Shown here: piece after piece, positions 24,100 to 34,591 of the stretch
Layout of the letters: every line of letters starts with the position of its first letter
Position numbering within the stretch: position 1 is the first letter of the stretch
DNA from: Heterocephalus glaber
Lineage: Eukaryota; Chordata; Mammalia; Rodentia; Bathyergidae
NCBI RefSeq assembly: GCF_000247695.1
Contig: NW_004624730.1
Coordinates: forward strand, 37,598,955 to 37,662,954
Direction: 5' to 3'
DNA: 64,000 bases
Notes under the pieces: model-generated
The model's input: only the letters and a program-made list of their open reading frames with translations
Database searches by the model: none
Told to the model about the DNA's origin: nothing
Position numbers and translations under genes: made by a program

Positions 24100-25080
24100 T
24101 TAATTGGTTGCCTTGCCTGGTGGCTTCTTTCTATTGGTGTTCTTAGAATTGTGGTCTTCATTATCTCTTTCTAAAATACCCTTCAGAGCATTTTGCAGAG
24201 CTGGTTTGGTGGTGATGAATGTCTTCAGTTGCTCTTTGTCATGGAAGTATCTCATTTCTCTATTGATTTTGAAAGATAGTTTTGCAGGGTACATCAATCT
24301 GGGTTGGAGGTTGTTTTCTTTCAGGACTTGAAATACATCACTCCAAGCCCTCTTTCCCTTAAGGGTTTGTGTTGAAAAGTCTACAGTGATTCTGATGGGC
24401 TTTCCTTTATAGCTGATTTGTTTCTTTTCTCTAACAGCTTTTAATATTCTGTTCTTGTGCTGAGTTTCTGGAATCTTTATTATTATATACCTTAGTGTAG
24501 ATTTATTTTGGTCATGGCTAATTGGAATTCTATTTGTCTCACCTATTTTTATGTCAAAGTCTTTTTTCATGTTTGGGAAGTTTCTGCCATTACTTCTGTT
24601 AACAGGTTTTTTATGACATTTGCATTGTCCCCTGTTTCGTCATTGACTCCATTCTTTATCTTGCAGCTGTTGGATTGATTTTTCATGGCTCCTTACTATT
24701 TTAAAGAAATCTTTTTGTGATCACTAACCACAATCCTGTCTTCTAGATCCAATATTCTGTCCTCATCTTAGTTCAGACAATCACATACACTTTCAATAGA
24801 GTTTTTAATCTCCTGGATATCTGAATTTGTTTCATGGATTTAATTTCTTTCCTGTGTTGGGCGTTCATGTTTCCATTGTTCTCCCAAGCTCCTCTGTTTT
24901 TTTTTAATCTATATCTACTCTATATTCACTGAGCAATTCCTTCATTTTGATCATCATCTCTTTTTTCACTTGAGAAATTACTTTTGATCTGATTTCCTAT
25001 AGCCTCATGCATCTGTTTTTTTTTACTTCTGCTGCTATCATTTCAGAAAATACAGGTGAGTGGCTTTTGATTTCCTCCAT
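24100..25080 (-). pseudogene. L1 ORF1 remnant (RNA-binding chaperone)
   Basis: A clean 156-codon minus-strand frame at 24100-24570 encodes the ORF1p C-terminal half. It includes the ITVDFS-TQTLKGKRAW segment and the LQPRLMYPAKLSF region, typical of the ORF1 RRM/C-terminal domain. The N-terminal coiled-coil portion above 24570 is interrupted, so the 5' limit is approximate. The stop lies about 40 bp before the ORF2 start, the usual L1 spacing. Confidence 0.8.
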
Positions 25081-25179
25081 CTCATTCTCGCCTAGACTTG
25101 TTCTGGGTGGCCTGGAGGTCTGAAGTTACATTTTGCTTTTGTGTCTTGTCATTTTCTATTTTTTATTTTAATTTGTTTT

Positions 25180-26380
25180 CTGTATTGATGCTTGTAAATT
25201 TCTTATGGTAGATAGCTTTATCACTAGTATTGAGGCTTCCTTAGGAAATGTCTATTCCTCAGAGATCTCTTCTAGGTGTACCTGGCCCTTGGTCTTTATG
25301 TCTATCCCAAGATTCTACCTTCCCAATTTATTAGGGATGAGAAGTTGCTATTTGGCTCAGGACCCAGCCCTTTGGTACTTGATTATGGTGAGGGTTATGA
25401 CCCCAGACAATCACCATGTTGTCATACAAGGGAGAACAACTGATTACAAGAGGTATGGCATCCTGGTTAAAGCAGTGAAATTAACAATAACAATAGCATC
25501 AAGCACAGCCTAGAAACTGACAAACTGTGTTATCTCTTAATTTGGTACCTTTAACTATAGGAGCAAGATTTACAATTATATAACAAAATCCAGCATAAAC
25601 CAGGAACTTGTATACATTGAGTTTCCTCATAGTAGAGTGTTTTTATCCTCCGTATGTGGGGGGGGGGGATAATCTAAGAGGGATAGAGGACAAAACAGAG
25701 AGATAAATGAAGAGAACTATAGTAGAAGCAAGATTGAAGGACAAAGGATGACCACACAAGCGTTGAGAAACAGAAGAGGACAGGAGAGAAAGAATGAAGG
25801 AGAAAACAAAAGAATATCAAAGTGAACAAGAAAGACTAGAGACAATGTTCACTCATATGAAAATATCAAAAAAATCAAAAAGGACAGTTGAGGAAATAGA
25901 GAAACAAGATGAACAAAACAAAACAAGCAATAAAAGTAAAAATTGAAACAGCCAAAAGCCAGACAGATAAATGAAAATGAAACAGAGAAAGAAAGAAAAA
26001 AAAAAATACTCTGGTGCCCAAACTTCTGTGGTAGTGTTCAAGTCAGAGCCCAAATCTGTGCCTCCCAAGTCTACAGTAGGCTTAGTGCTGGTTGCAGGGT
26101 TTCCAGATGTGTGGCTCCTTTCACACCACTTATTGCAGGGTGGAGGAGTGCTGTTTGTTGCCCCACAGGTGGCCCAAGACTGCTTAAATCCTGCTTCTGC
26201 AGTCCATGTCCTTCTCTCAGGCCTCTGATCACAGGGTAGGAGGGATGTGCTCTTCCACTTACTATCTACTGCAATCCCTAGATCCCTAACCTTGTTGTTG
26301 CTAGAGGTTCCAATTAGCCACTATGGTGGGGAGGGGACAGCAGCCAGTAGGGGAGGGAGCAGCTTCCTGATCCAAGATGG
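25180..26380 (-). other. L1 5' UTR (promoter region)
   Basis: The region between ORF1 and the element's 5' boundary. It contains a 10-base G run near 25658-25668 and purine-rich plus-strand sequence. The limit with ORF1 is approximate. Sense transcription would be on the minus strand. Confidence 0.6.
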
Positions 26381-26389
26381 CTAATTTCT

Positions 26390-27205
26390 ATCTTGGCATT
26401 CTTTGTAAATAATGAAAAAGCCTGAGTACTTCCAATAAGGGAATGTTTTGTGGGCCCAAGTTATATGCCTGAAAGAGGCTGTATTTGCCCATGTACAATG
26501 AAAAACTGGTTTACAGTTTTGAAAAAATTAAGACTAATGTACAGATTAACTTTACTGTTTATGAATAATCCATGACAGATTTTAGCTCTCACCATGAGTT
26601 TACCCTTTGCCTACTGTTTGTAGTAGCATCATTTTCTAACCAGTACCTTTATATCCTGAAAGACTTTTGCTTTTAAAAGAAGAGGAACTTTCTTAATTCA
26701 ATAGCTTTAAGATAAAGCAAGTTAATTAGATCATTAAAAGTTTTTCAGGCATTCTTCAAAAAGCTTTTTAAACTAGCATTTTTTTCTTTTTTGCAACAGA
26801 AAATATTTGAACTTTTCTTCTAAAGAGATGAGAATGAGAATGATTATAAAAACAGTCCATATTGCTGCTTAGCTTGTCCTAGAAAAAGCTGACGAGAGAA
26901 TATTCTGTACCTAAGGAAATTATTAGGTACTAAATCCCATTATAATTGATGACATTTCAACACTAGATCTGTATGATTAATGATAATTTGTAAGTTTTTT
27001 TGGTTTCGTAAAGACTTTAACAGTTTAATCATAAATTATTATGTCCCCATCCATAAAATATTATGTTCCATTCTAATGCTGCCCTAGAAAAAGCAAATAG
27101 TTTTCTGGAAAAAAAAATGTGCTGCATAAATTGTTTCATTTTTCATCATTATTTTACTTTACCCTGTGAAATAAATCTTTTTAAAACACTATGATTTTTA
27201 TAATA
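26390..27205. other. Intron, no recognised element
   Basis: AT-rich unique sequence between two L1 insertions. No gene or repeat signature seen. Confidence 0.5.
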
Positions 27206-27218
27206 ATATAAATTTTTA

Positions 27219-27455
27219 AGTTGGAGGGAAAGGGGAAAGGAAAGAAGAGCAAGGAAAAATTATGACAAAAGAAAAAAATGTAAACAAAGTCTATGTAAAT
27301 AGGGAAGGGTGGAGGGGTGAAGTGCGCACAGGTAATGGGAAAAAATAAGAACCAAGATACATCATGTACAGGTACAAGCACCCAATGATAAATGTAAACA
27401 TACTGTATACCTAAAATGTACCAATAAAAGAATTTAAGCAAAATAAAAAATATAT
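27219..27455 (+). mobile_element. Truncated L1 3' end with target duplication
   Basis: A polypurine tract, then 'aagaaccaagatacatcatg', 'caagcacccaatgataaatg' and 'aaaatgtaccaataaaagaattt' with an A-rich end. It is a close relative of the nested copy at 21712-22199. Flanked by the 13-bp duplication atataaattttta at 27206-27218 and 27456-27468. Confidence 0.9.
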
Positions 27456-27468
27456 ATATAAATTTTTA

Positions 27469-27749
27469 TAATGAATTAATAATCTGGTATATTTGGTTTT
27501 TGAAATGTTTTCCATAATCAGTGTAAAAAGAAAAGAAAAAACTCATCACCTTTACCTTCATTAAATTTTTATAAGGAAGACCTTCAATTGAAATCTAGTA
27601 TTTTTTGTTGATTCACCCAATGCTATATATAATACATACAATGACATTAATTTTGTTTTGGTCATTTGGAAAACTCATGATATAAAGTGAACTTGATTTA
27701 AAAAGATAACCATCTATCTGCTTGAAAGGGAGGCAGTTTATAAATCAAC
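27469..27749. other. Intron, no recognised element
   Basis: AT-rich, unassigned. Confidence 0.5.
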
Positions 27750-27875
27750 CAATTTTAGAGATTAGGAAATAAAAGTTTATAGGTATGAAGGAGTTGCCCA
27801 AGGAAACACAACTAATAAGATGTATAGTCCAACCCAAAACTAGGTCTTTGATTCCTGGTCCAAGGTCCTATCAAA
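27750..27875 (+). repeat. MIR SINE fragment
   Basis: 'gattaggaaataaaagtttatagg', 'ggagttgcccaaggaaacacaactaataag' and 'aaaactaggtctttgattcctggtcc' follow the MIR core. Confidence 0.65.
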
Positions 27876-30530
27876 TCCAGAACCATCAAAGATGGCAAGT
27901 GTAACTTTGGATATATTAATGTAACCTTTATACTTCTTTACTAATATAAGTGAAGACTTATGTATGTATATTACCATTGTCATTTAAATGCCATTCAAAC
28001 GTAATTTAAAACATTACTTGTGTTTTATCCCTTTCCTATTTTAAACTGGTTGAAAAAATACAATTGTCCACTAGAGGTCACCTTTCTTCAGTATGAAGGT
28101 CAGTCCCTTTCCCTAGTCTCTATTAACCTGGTTTTAATCAAGCACCACCACCTCAGAGGAGTGAAGTACTTTTTATATTGTCAGGGCTTTCTTGTATTGC
28201 TTTATCTAAGAGCACTTACAGTGGTAGACAGGATTGTTGAGGCTCTTTAAAGACTTGGAGGGATAAAGGGGAAGCGTGCCCCTTGCCCATTCTTAGGCAT
28301 GCCAGCACGTGCACGCACACATGCACACTCACTCACACAGTGCTACTTGGGGCTTGGCATTCAGAAAATTAGCTTAATTTCATTTGGAAAGGCTAATGTG
28401 AACTTTGTCAAATTTATTCTATTTTTCACTTTTTGCCACCACCTTCTCTCACTCCAAAGACTGGGAAATGAAACGTGGACATAAATTTGGGATGAAATCA
28501 TGTAGGTTTCACGCAAATTTACCTATGCATTAGATGCTAGTTTTGTACAGCAACAATTGCATTGGGCAGAAAATACAAGGTGGAAAGGCATAGGACTGTG
28601 AGCAATGAACAAGTACTTGGAAGATTCCATGGAAATACAACCCATCTCATATTGTGTAGGGAGACTGAGGCTGCTGCTATACCACTGCCTAATGCAGTAG
28701 GTTTCAAACTGTGTCTGTAGAACCCAGGGTGGCAGGAGGTATTTTTAGAGACTAATTTACACCTGTTAAAATGAGCTGCTAAACACCTCATCCTCAATCC
28801 CCCCAAAAAATAGAGTTGAAAATTAAAGAGTTCTGAAGTGTAAAAATAATTCAGAATACATCTATAAATGAGATTGTCTATTGGACTTGGGAGAAAAGTT
28901 ATCCTATAAAGCTGTGGTAAGAAGAATATATTTCAATCCATATTATAAGAATTTCATCCCCTTATGACCTCTGCACATTATTTCTCCCCACCTCTTTTTC
29001 TGACATAAGCATATTGAATTTATCCTGCCAGCTAAAATCATCTTTTATGTCCTCAAAACAGTTGAACTTAGTTGAACTTATCAGTATGCCATTGACTGTA
29101 AAGATAGTGGCTCTGTACTTGCCTTTCTGAAAAATTCATGCCTGAACATGTCCAGGTAAGAAAAATTACCTGGGTTGCCCAAGAGGCCCAGCTGGATTCA
29201 GGGCCAGGTTTTGGTCAGACACATCTGTTCAGCATAGTCTCTCATAAAGCTTAATAGTAGGCTGTCCAATCATAAGTGAATCCCCAATATATCAAGTGAG
29301 AAGGTCTTGTTATAATGTCCTACTGTAAAGGTGGCTACTTTCTTATCTTCTCTTGTTTATAATAAGAAATATGAGCAACAGCTATATATTGTTACCAAAT
29401 CAATCATGAATAAATTTCTTACTACTTTGAAGCTTCTAGATATGTTTAATGAAGAATATCTGGAGATTGCAGTATAAACTATTTTTTAAAAACTATTACC
29501 ATTTATGACAACTTAGCTGTGTGAAACAGGATTCTTTTGATTTGGCACAACCAAACAAAATACAGAAATAAATGTAAAACTACAGTTGAAATAAAACTAT
29601 AACTGACATCTATAAATTCTATTTTCAAATATTTGTGTACAATGAAAAGAGCCTCATGTTCTCATGAGGGATCCAATAGGAAAATACAAATTTAAACTCA
29701 GAATAATTTGATCTTGATAAACTTTTTTATCATTTTGTGTATAGGTTTTAATTTTAAAACAGATTCTAATACTTGAAAAGAGAAAAAGTAACAACTATTG
29801 ATTCATAGCAATAATTTTCTCAGGAAACTATTTTTAATATAATCTGAAATAATAAATATATGTGTAATGAGAGCAGAATACTCAAATTTCTGGGTAAACT
29901 TACGGAGTTTGTAAGATTTGTTTCTTAGTTATGCTTTAATTACGTAGATAAAAAGTATAACCTGTCTCACTTGTATCTTTCAATTCTCATTTCTGGGCCT
30001 TATTTTTTCTGGAAGAAGTATAGAAATATGGCGATACCAAATGTCCACTCCAACCATACAGTTCATTAAATCTACTTAAAAGATAAAGCAAGAAACAAGG
30101 GAAAGAGATACACTAAGCTGACATATTTAGGATATGATACTGGAGTGTTGAAGGACCACACAACCTGCTGCTTGCGTTAGAAACTATGTGTCCAGCCTCT
30201 GCTACCTCAACCTTCTATGTGGATGATACATATGAAACAGGGTTGAGGTTTAAGAAATGGTTCCCAATTATATGGTATCTCTAGTGACACACAACTTGTG
30301 TTATGGAGACACAGTAGCAAGTCCCACTGGCTTCCTCCATACCTCACTGCATAGCCTGATGAGAAGCTGAGGATTGAATTTGTATGTCTTGGGCAAAGGA
30401 CACATAGGGCCAGAATGAGAGTCATCATGAGCAGTCAGTATGCAATCTAATGAATACTGAGTGTTTCATGTGCCTTAGTGTGTCATGAATATTGGGTACT
30501 TACTTTAGTTTTTACATTTGTTTGTATTCT
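27876..30530. other. Intron, no recognised gene or element
   Basis: About 2.6 kb of AT-rich sequence with no convincing exon or named repeat. A short direct tandem repeat (agttgaactt, twice) lies at about 29062-29081. Confidence 0.5.
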
Positions 30531-30531
30531 T

Positions 30532-30533
<2 letters not shown>

Positions 30534-30568
<35 letters not shown>
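30534..30568. repeat. (CA)n microsatellite
   Basis: About 17 uninterrupted CA units. Confidence 0.97.
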
Positions 30569-30571
<3 letters not shown>

Positions 30572-30999
30572 AACTAGGTCTAACTCATCTAGGTTACTAA
30601 CATCAATATCACATGAATTCTGACTGTATCTACTTGATTACTCATTAGCTAAATCTAACACATCTAATGACTTTTTCCTGTCTTATAAGCCACTGCATAT
30701 TCATTAATACTTAACAGATTTTATGAGTTTCATCTATCCTATCCTATTTATTTTTCTTGTTCTTCCATAGCAGAATTGGATACAGCACTCTCAAGAATCA
30801 CAGTAAAGCCCTTACAAAACCTTTTAGAAAAGCCACTCCCACACTGATCCAGCCTCTCTGGTCCTACTCCAGCCAGCCTTCTTGCCCAAGGGGTCTTAAC
30901 CTCCAGCTGCTTCCTTAAGGACCTAGTCAAGCTCACCCACTCAGCTCATCTGTGCTTCTGCATCTTACCCATCTCCAGTAAGGGCTTCTTCCTTACTCA

Positions 31000-31507
31000 A
31001 CATTTTTTTGTAATTTGACTCATAATATCTTCTGTTCCAAGATGGAATGAACACCTGCCAGATGTTCTTGATCCAGTTCTCCCAGCACCTGGCCCTACCA
31101 CCATCGCTTTCTCCCTCTCCCTTGCTGCTTCTCTGCTGCTTGCCTCTTCAACAGCCACATCAGCAACCTCTCTGATTCTGTTGTATACTCAAGCTACCAT
31201 CCTAATTTTCTGATTCATCTGCAGACTTCTTTAATTCAGTCCCATAGTTTCTTAACCACAACCACCTGGCTACCTCCCCTAACACACTACTCCCAAAATT
31301 ATTTCCTAAGGGTAACTCGTGACTCCTCATAATGAAAAGCTCCTGTTTGTTTTCCTCCTCCTCTTCCCTGCAGCATTTGAAACAATCAGGCTCAGTCAGC
31401 AGCCTCTGTCTCCTTGACCCCTGCTATATTAGTTTTCACCTTCCTCTCACCCTGTTGACCACATCTCCTTTTCATTTTCTCACCCTCAAAATGTGGGCTT
31501 TCAACCA
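31000..31507 (+). mobile_element. Probable L2 LINE, 5' part
   Basis: A pyrimidine-rich series typical of decayed L2 ORF2 (ccttcctctcaccctgttgacc, tctccttgacccctgctat). Resumes after the LTR at 31508-31966. Confidence 0.45.
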
Positions 31508-31966
31508 CATATTAGTTTTCTATTTCTGTGATGACAAATCATCCCAAATTTAGTGGCTTAAATCAACACAAAGTTATTGTGTAACAGTTATGGAAGCCAG
31601 AAGTCTGAAGTGAGTCTTGCTGGGTTCAACGTGTTGGCTGGGCTGCATTCCTGCAGGACGCTCTAAGGAAAACTCACTCCCTTGCCTCTTCCACCTTTTA
31701 CAGGCTGCTCACCTCTCTTTGCTGGTGACCTCTCCCTCCATCTTTAAAGCCAACAATATTGGACTAGTTTTCTCATACTACCCAATGTCTAGTTCTTCTT
31801 CTTGGAACTTATGAAAAATTATTACATTGAGCTCACCTGAGTAGCTCAGGGTACTTTCCTCACCTCAAGGTCAGCTGGTTAACAACCTTATAGCCCGCCA
31901 TGTGGGGATTAGGATGTGGATATTTGTCAGGGAAGGCAGGAGCATTATTGTGTCTACCATAGTGAT
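31508..31966 (-). mobile_element. Ancient MaLR/MLT-like LTR
   Basis: 'attagttttctatttctgtgatgac', 'agtggcttaaatcaacacaaag' and 'ggaagccagaagtctgaag' are the reverse complement of the MLT1-type 3' end. The far end carries 'ggtcagctggttaacaacctta'. Subfamily not assignable by eye. Confidence 0.6.
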
Positions 31967-32400
31967 GTTTTTGTTTCTCTTTAGTTCTTTCTTTACAGTC
32001 TTCCTTTTTAATTTTTCCATTTCTGTAGAACCAACTACCTTTTTTGTACAAAAGATTCCCAAATTCTTTCAACCTGAATTTTCTCTTACCTCAATTTCTT
32101 TTTGCACCATAGACTGAGAACTTTATGGTGAAAAATTAAAAGCCTCTTTACTACCCCTCAACCCTTCAGAATCAGTTCCTCCTCCTAACTTCCTTATTTC
32201 TTTTGATGCTACCAGTTTTATACCAATGGTGGTCTTGAAACTTCAGCTCCTTCTCTGGTTCACCTCCATACTGTGTCACTATCTCAATATTTCTTCAGCA
32301 TCTTAAAATGCATCCAGTCCTTTCCCTTCCATCCCCATCCTTCCATCCCCATGATCACTTCCATCCTTCAGGCCTCTCTTTATTCCTTAGATAGTTGCTG
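31967..32400 (+). mobile_element. Probable L2 LINE, continued
   Basis: 'cagttcctcctcctaacttcc', 'aaaatgcatccagtcctttccc' and 'cttcaggcctctctttattcc' resemble the L2 ORF2 region. Low sequence quality. Confidence 0.4.
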
Positions 32401-32468
32401 TTCCCTTTAATTAGGGGAGGAAAAAAATCCATTTCTGTTTAATTCCTGAATACCTATGAGCTATTTTA

Positions 32469-32580
32469 TATATATATATTTTTTGTTGTTTGTTTGTTTG
32501 TTTTTGGTACCGGGGATTGAACTCGGGTCCTTGCGCTTGCACAGCAGGGAGCGAAACCACTGAGCTAAATCTCTGGCCCC
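32469..32580 (-). mobile_element. ID-type SINE with 17-bp target duplication
   Basis: (TTTG)n-containing poly(T), then 'ggtaccggggattgaactcgg' and 'aaccactgagctaaatctctggcc'. Flanked by the perfect repeat acctatgagctatttta at 32452-32468 and 32581-32597. Confidence 0.95.
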
Positions 32581-32599
32581 ACCTATGAGCTATTTTAGA

Positions 32600-32700
32600 T
32601 GTTACTCCTATTTTGTCTTGTAACAAGGAATAAACATCCTTAGTTTGTAGATGAGGAAAAGGAGGCAAGGAGAACCGAGGTAACTCTCTGAAGATCATGT
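32600..32700 (+). repeat. MIR SINE fragment
   Basis: 'agtttgtagatgaggaaaaggaggcaaggag' and 'gaggtaactctctgaag' match the MIR core. Confidence 0.6.
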
Positions 32701-32830
32701 TGATTTATTCATTCATTTAAAATATTTATTGAGAGCCTATTATATTACAAGTACTATTTTAGATGCTAAGGGCATAGCATGGAATAAACCAACAAAAACC
32801 CAAGTTCTAAGGAAACTTCATAAATCTAGA
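32701..32830 (+). repeat. Unassigned ancient mammalian repeat
   Basis: 'ttcattcatttaaaatatttattgagagcc', then 'gcatggaataaaccaacaaaaaccc', is the same text family as near 18.5, 46.9 and 52.6 kb. Confidence 0.5.
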
Positions 32831-34106
32831 CCTAGAAAAGACAGACATTAAAGAGGTAAACAACCAAATGAACATTACAGTATTGTACTCTCCTGCTTCA
32901 CCATGACTAAGAGTTCTCTTCCTCTTTTTAATTAATTCCTAGTGAGCAAACACACAAAATCTCTTTAGAGCCACTTAAATCATTCTTTATTTTGTATAGT
33001 AATTTGTGTACTGCCTTATTTCTTTACCAGACTGCTCAAGAGCAGAAACACTACTTCACATGGCACAATAAGAATTTGTTTCAGCTACTAGGTCACAAGA
33101 ATCAAGGGAGTTCCTGGGGGGAAAATATTGTGAACTGTGAAACATTTTCAAAGATATATTGCTGTAGATGATATCATATGTGTTGGTGCAACAATAGTGG
33201 TAACTCATTGTTTTTTGACTGGGGCATTCAGATACTAGTTTTCTCTAATAGTCACTAACGGTTTTCCTCACAATTCCCTTTCTGTCAATGCCGTATAAAG
33301 TTGCACAACTTAAAGCTATGTACCTGCCCTCCTAATTTCCTGAAGAAAAGCTTACAAGTTGCAGCATATGATATTGACTTCCTTATTCAACTCCCGTCTC
33401 CAATACTTCATTTATAAATATTTTCAAATGGAAATTTTTTTCACAAATGCCAATTAACACACCACTCAGATTCTACAGTTGATGTTTTACTAATCTTGCC
33501 TTTTTATAGCTTACTAGTGACCTTTCCCTCTACTAGTCCATCAGTTCACCTCATTGATTTGATGCATCTCCTAGTAAATTGCAAATATCAGTAAATGTTC
33601 CTCTACATACTTTAGCCTTCATATCATTAGAGTTCATAGTTTACTAACTAGTTCTTTTTAATCTTTAGAGGTAAATTTTATATATAATGAAAGGTGCAAA
33701 CCTTAAATATGAATACCTGAGTTTCTACATCTATATACTTATGTGCGCCAAACACACAAACAACTCAAAAAGCTCATGCAAGGAAGTTTCCCATGCGTCT
33801 TCCAGGTTAGTCTCTGATCCCAATAATTCACTTTTGAAACTCTATGCTGAGAACATGCTAATTGTCATAACTGAAAAATTATTTTCTGGATTTAAAGACA
33901 TGATAGTTTATATGGTGGCAGAAACAGGAGCAATATCCAAGTCAGGAAATACTCTAATTTTTCTTCCTTTAAAACTTACCTTGAATTCACATTTAGGTCA
34001 AAGCACACTGCAACCTCACTCTTACTTGGTAGATTTTGGTTTGAGCTTACTGTGGCTCAGTCACAGGGAGTTATTTCTTCAAATCTGGTGAGCCTCCTTT
34101 TGCATT
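32831..34106. other. Intron, no recognised element
   Basis: The 134-codon frame at 33687-34091 has no recognisable domain and runs into LTR-flanking sequence. Not annotated as a gene. Confidence 0.5.
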
Positions 34107-34450
34107 TGTCTTGGTTTACTTATGCTGTTAAAACAAAATACCATAGCCTGAATGACTTACAAACAACACCAAATTTATTGCTCATTGTTCTGGAAGCTTG
34201 GAAATCACAAATGAAAGCACCTGCAGATCCATTGCCTAGTGAGATTCCTGGTTTATGTCATCTTCTCACTATACTGATAGAAAGGGCTAGGCAGCTCCCT
34301 CCTATCTCTTTTATAAGGACATGAATCCTATTCATGAGGGCTCTGCCTTCATGACTTAATCCGCACCCAACAACCCCATCTCCTACCACCATTACATTGG
34401 AGGTTAGGTTTCACTATAAGAATTTTGAGGGGTAGAGTCAGACAACAGCA
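34107..34450 (-). mobile_element. MaLR (MLT1/MST-type) solo LTR
   Basis: 'tgtcttggtttacttatgctg', 'aacaaaataccatagcc', 'ccaaatttattgctcattgttctgg', 'tataaggacatgaatcc' and 'ttcatgacttaatc' are the reversed LTR in order. Ends TG...CA. Possible 5-bp duplication gcatt/gcact. Confidence 0.8.
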
Positions 34451-34455
34451 GCACT

Positions 34456-34583
34456 GTTTGTTTTTTGTTTGTTTGAGATTAGAGTCTCACTGTGTTGTCC
34501 AGGCTAGCCTAAAACTTTCAATCCTTCTGCCTCAGCTTCTTGAATAGCTGGGATTACCTGCATGATCACCATGCCTGGCTATT
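34456..34583 (-). mobile_element. B1-type (7SL-derived) SINE
   Basis: 'gagtctcactgtgttgtccaggctagcct', 'cttctgcctcagcttcttgaatagctgggatta' and 'atcaccatgcctggct' are the reverse complement of a B1/Alu-like monomer of about 128 bp. A flanking agcagca direct repeat suggests a target duplication at the LTR edge. Confidence 0.85.
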
Positions 34584-34591
34584 AGCAGCAT

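Larger units (their letters stand above)
19425..26380 (-). mobile_element. Near full-length rodent L1, reverse orientation
   Basis: The unit starts with its reversed A-tail (poly T from 19424) and ends at 26380 with the L1 5' end (CCATCTTGGATCAGG on the minus strand). A short direct repeat, ctaatttct, flanks it (19416-19424 and 26381-26389). Read on the minus strand it holds, in order, a 5' UTR of about 1.2-1.3 kb, ORF1, a gap of about 40 bp, ORF2, and a 3' UTR with a polypurine tract. With the nested insert removed it is about 6.4-6.5 kb, the normal L1 size. The ORFs are broken by frame changes, so it is not active. Confidence 0.9.

Noticed and set aside
20364..24331. Plus-strand hydrophobic frames that look like membrane proteins
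   Set aside because: They are antisense shadows of L1 ORF2 and ORF1. T-rich antisense of A-rich L1 always gives Phe/Leu-rich frames.
25943..26239. Plus-strand cysteine-rich 98-codon frame
   Set aside because: Lies antisense in the L1 5' UTR; no domain.
33687..34091. 134-codon plus-strand frame
   Set aside because: No recognisable domain and AT-rich random-like composition; its end runs up to a MaLR LTR.
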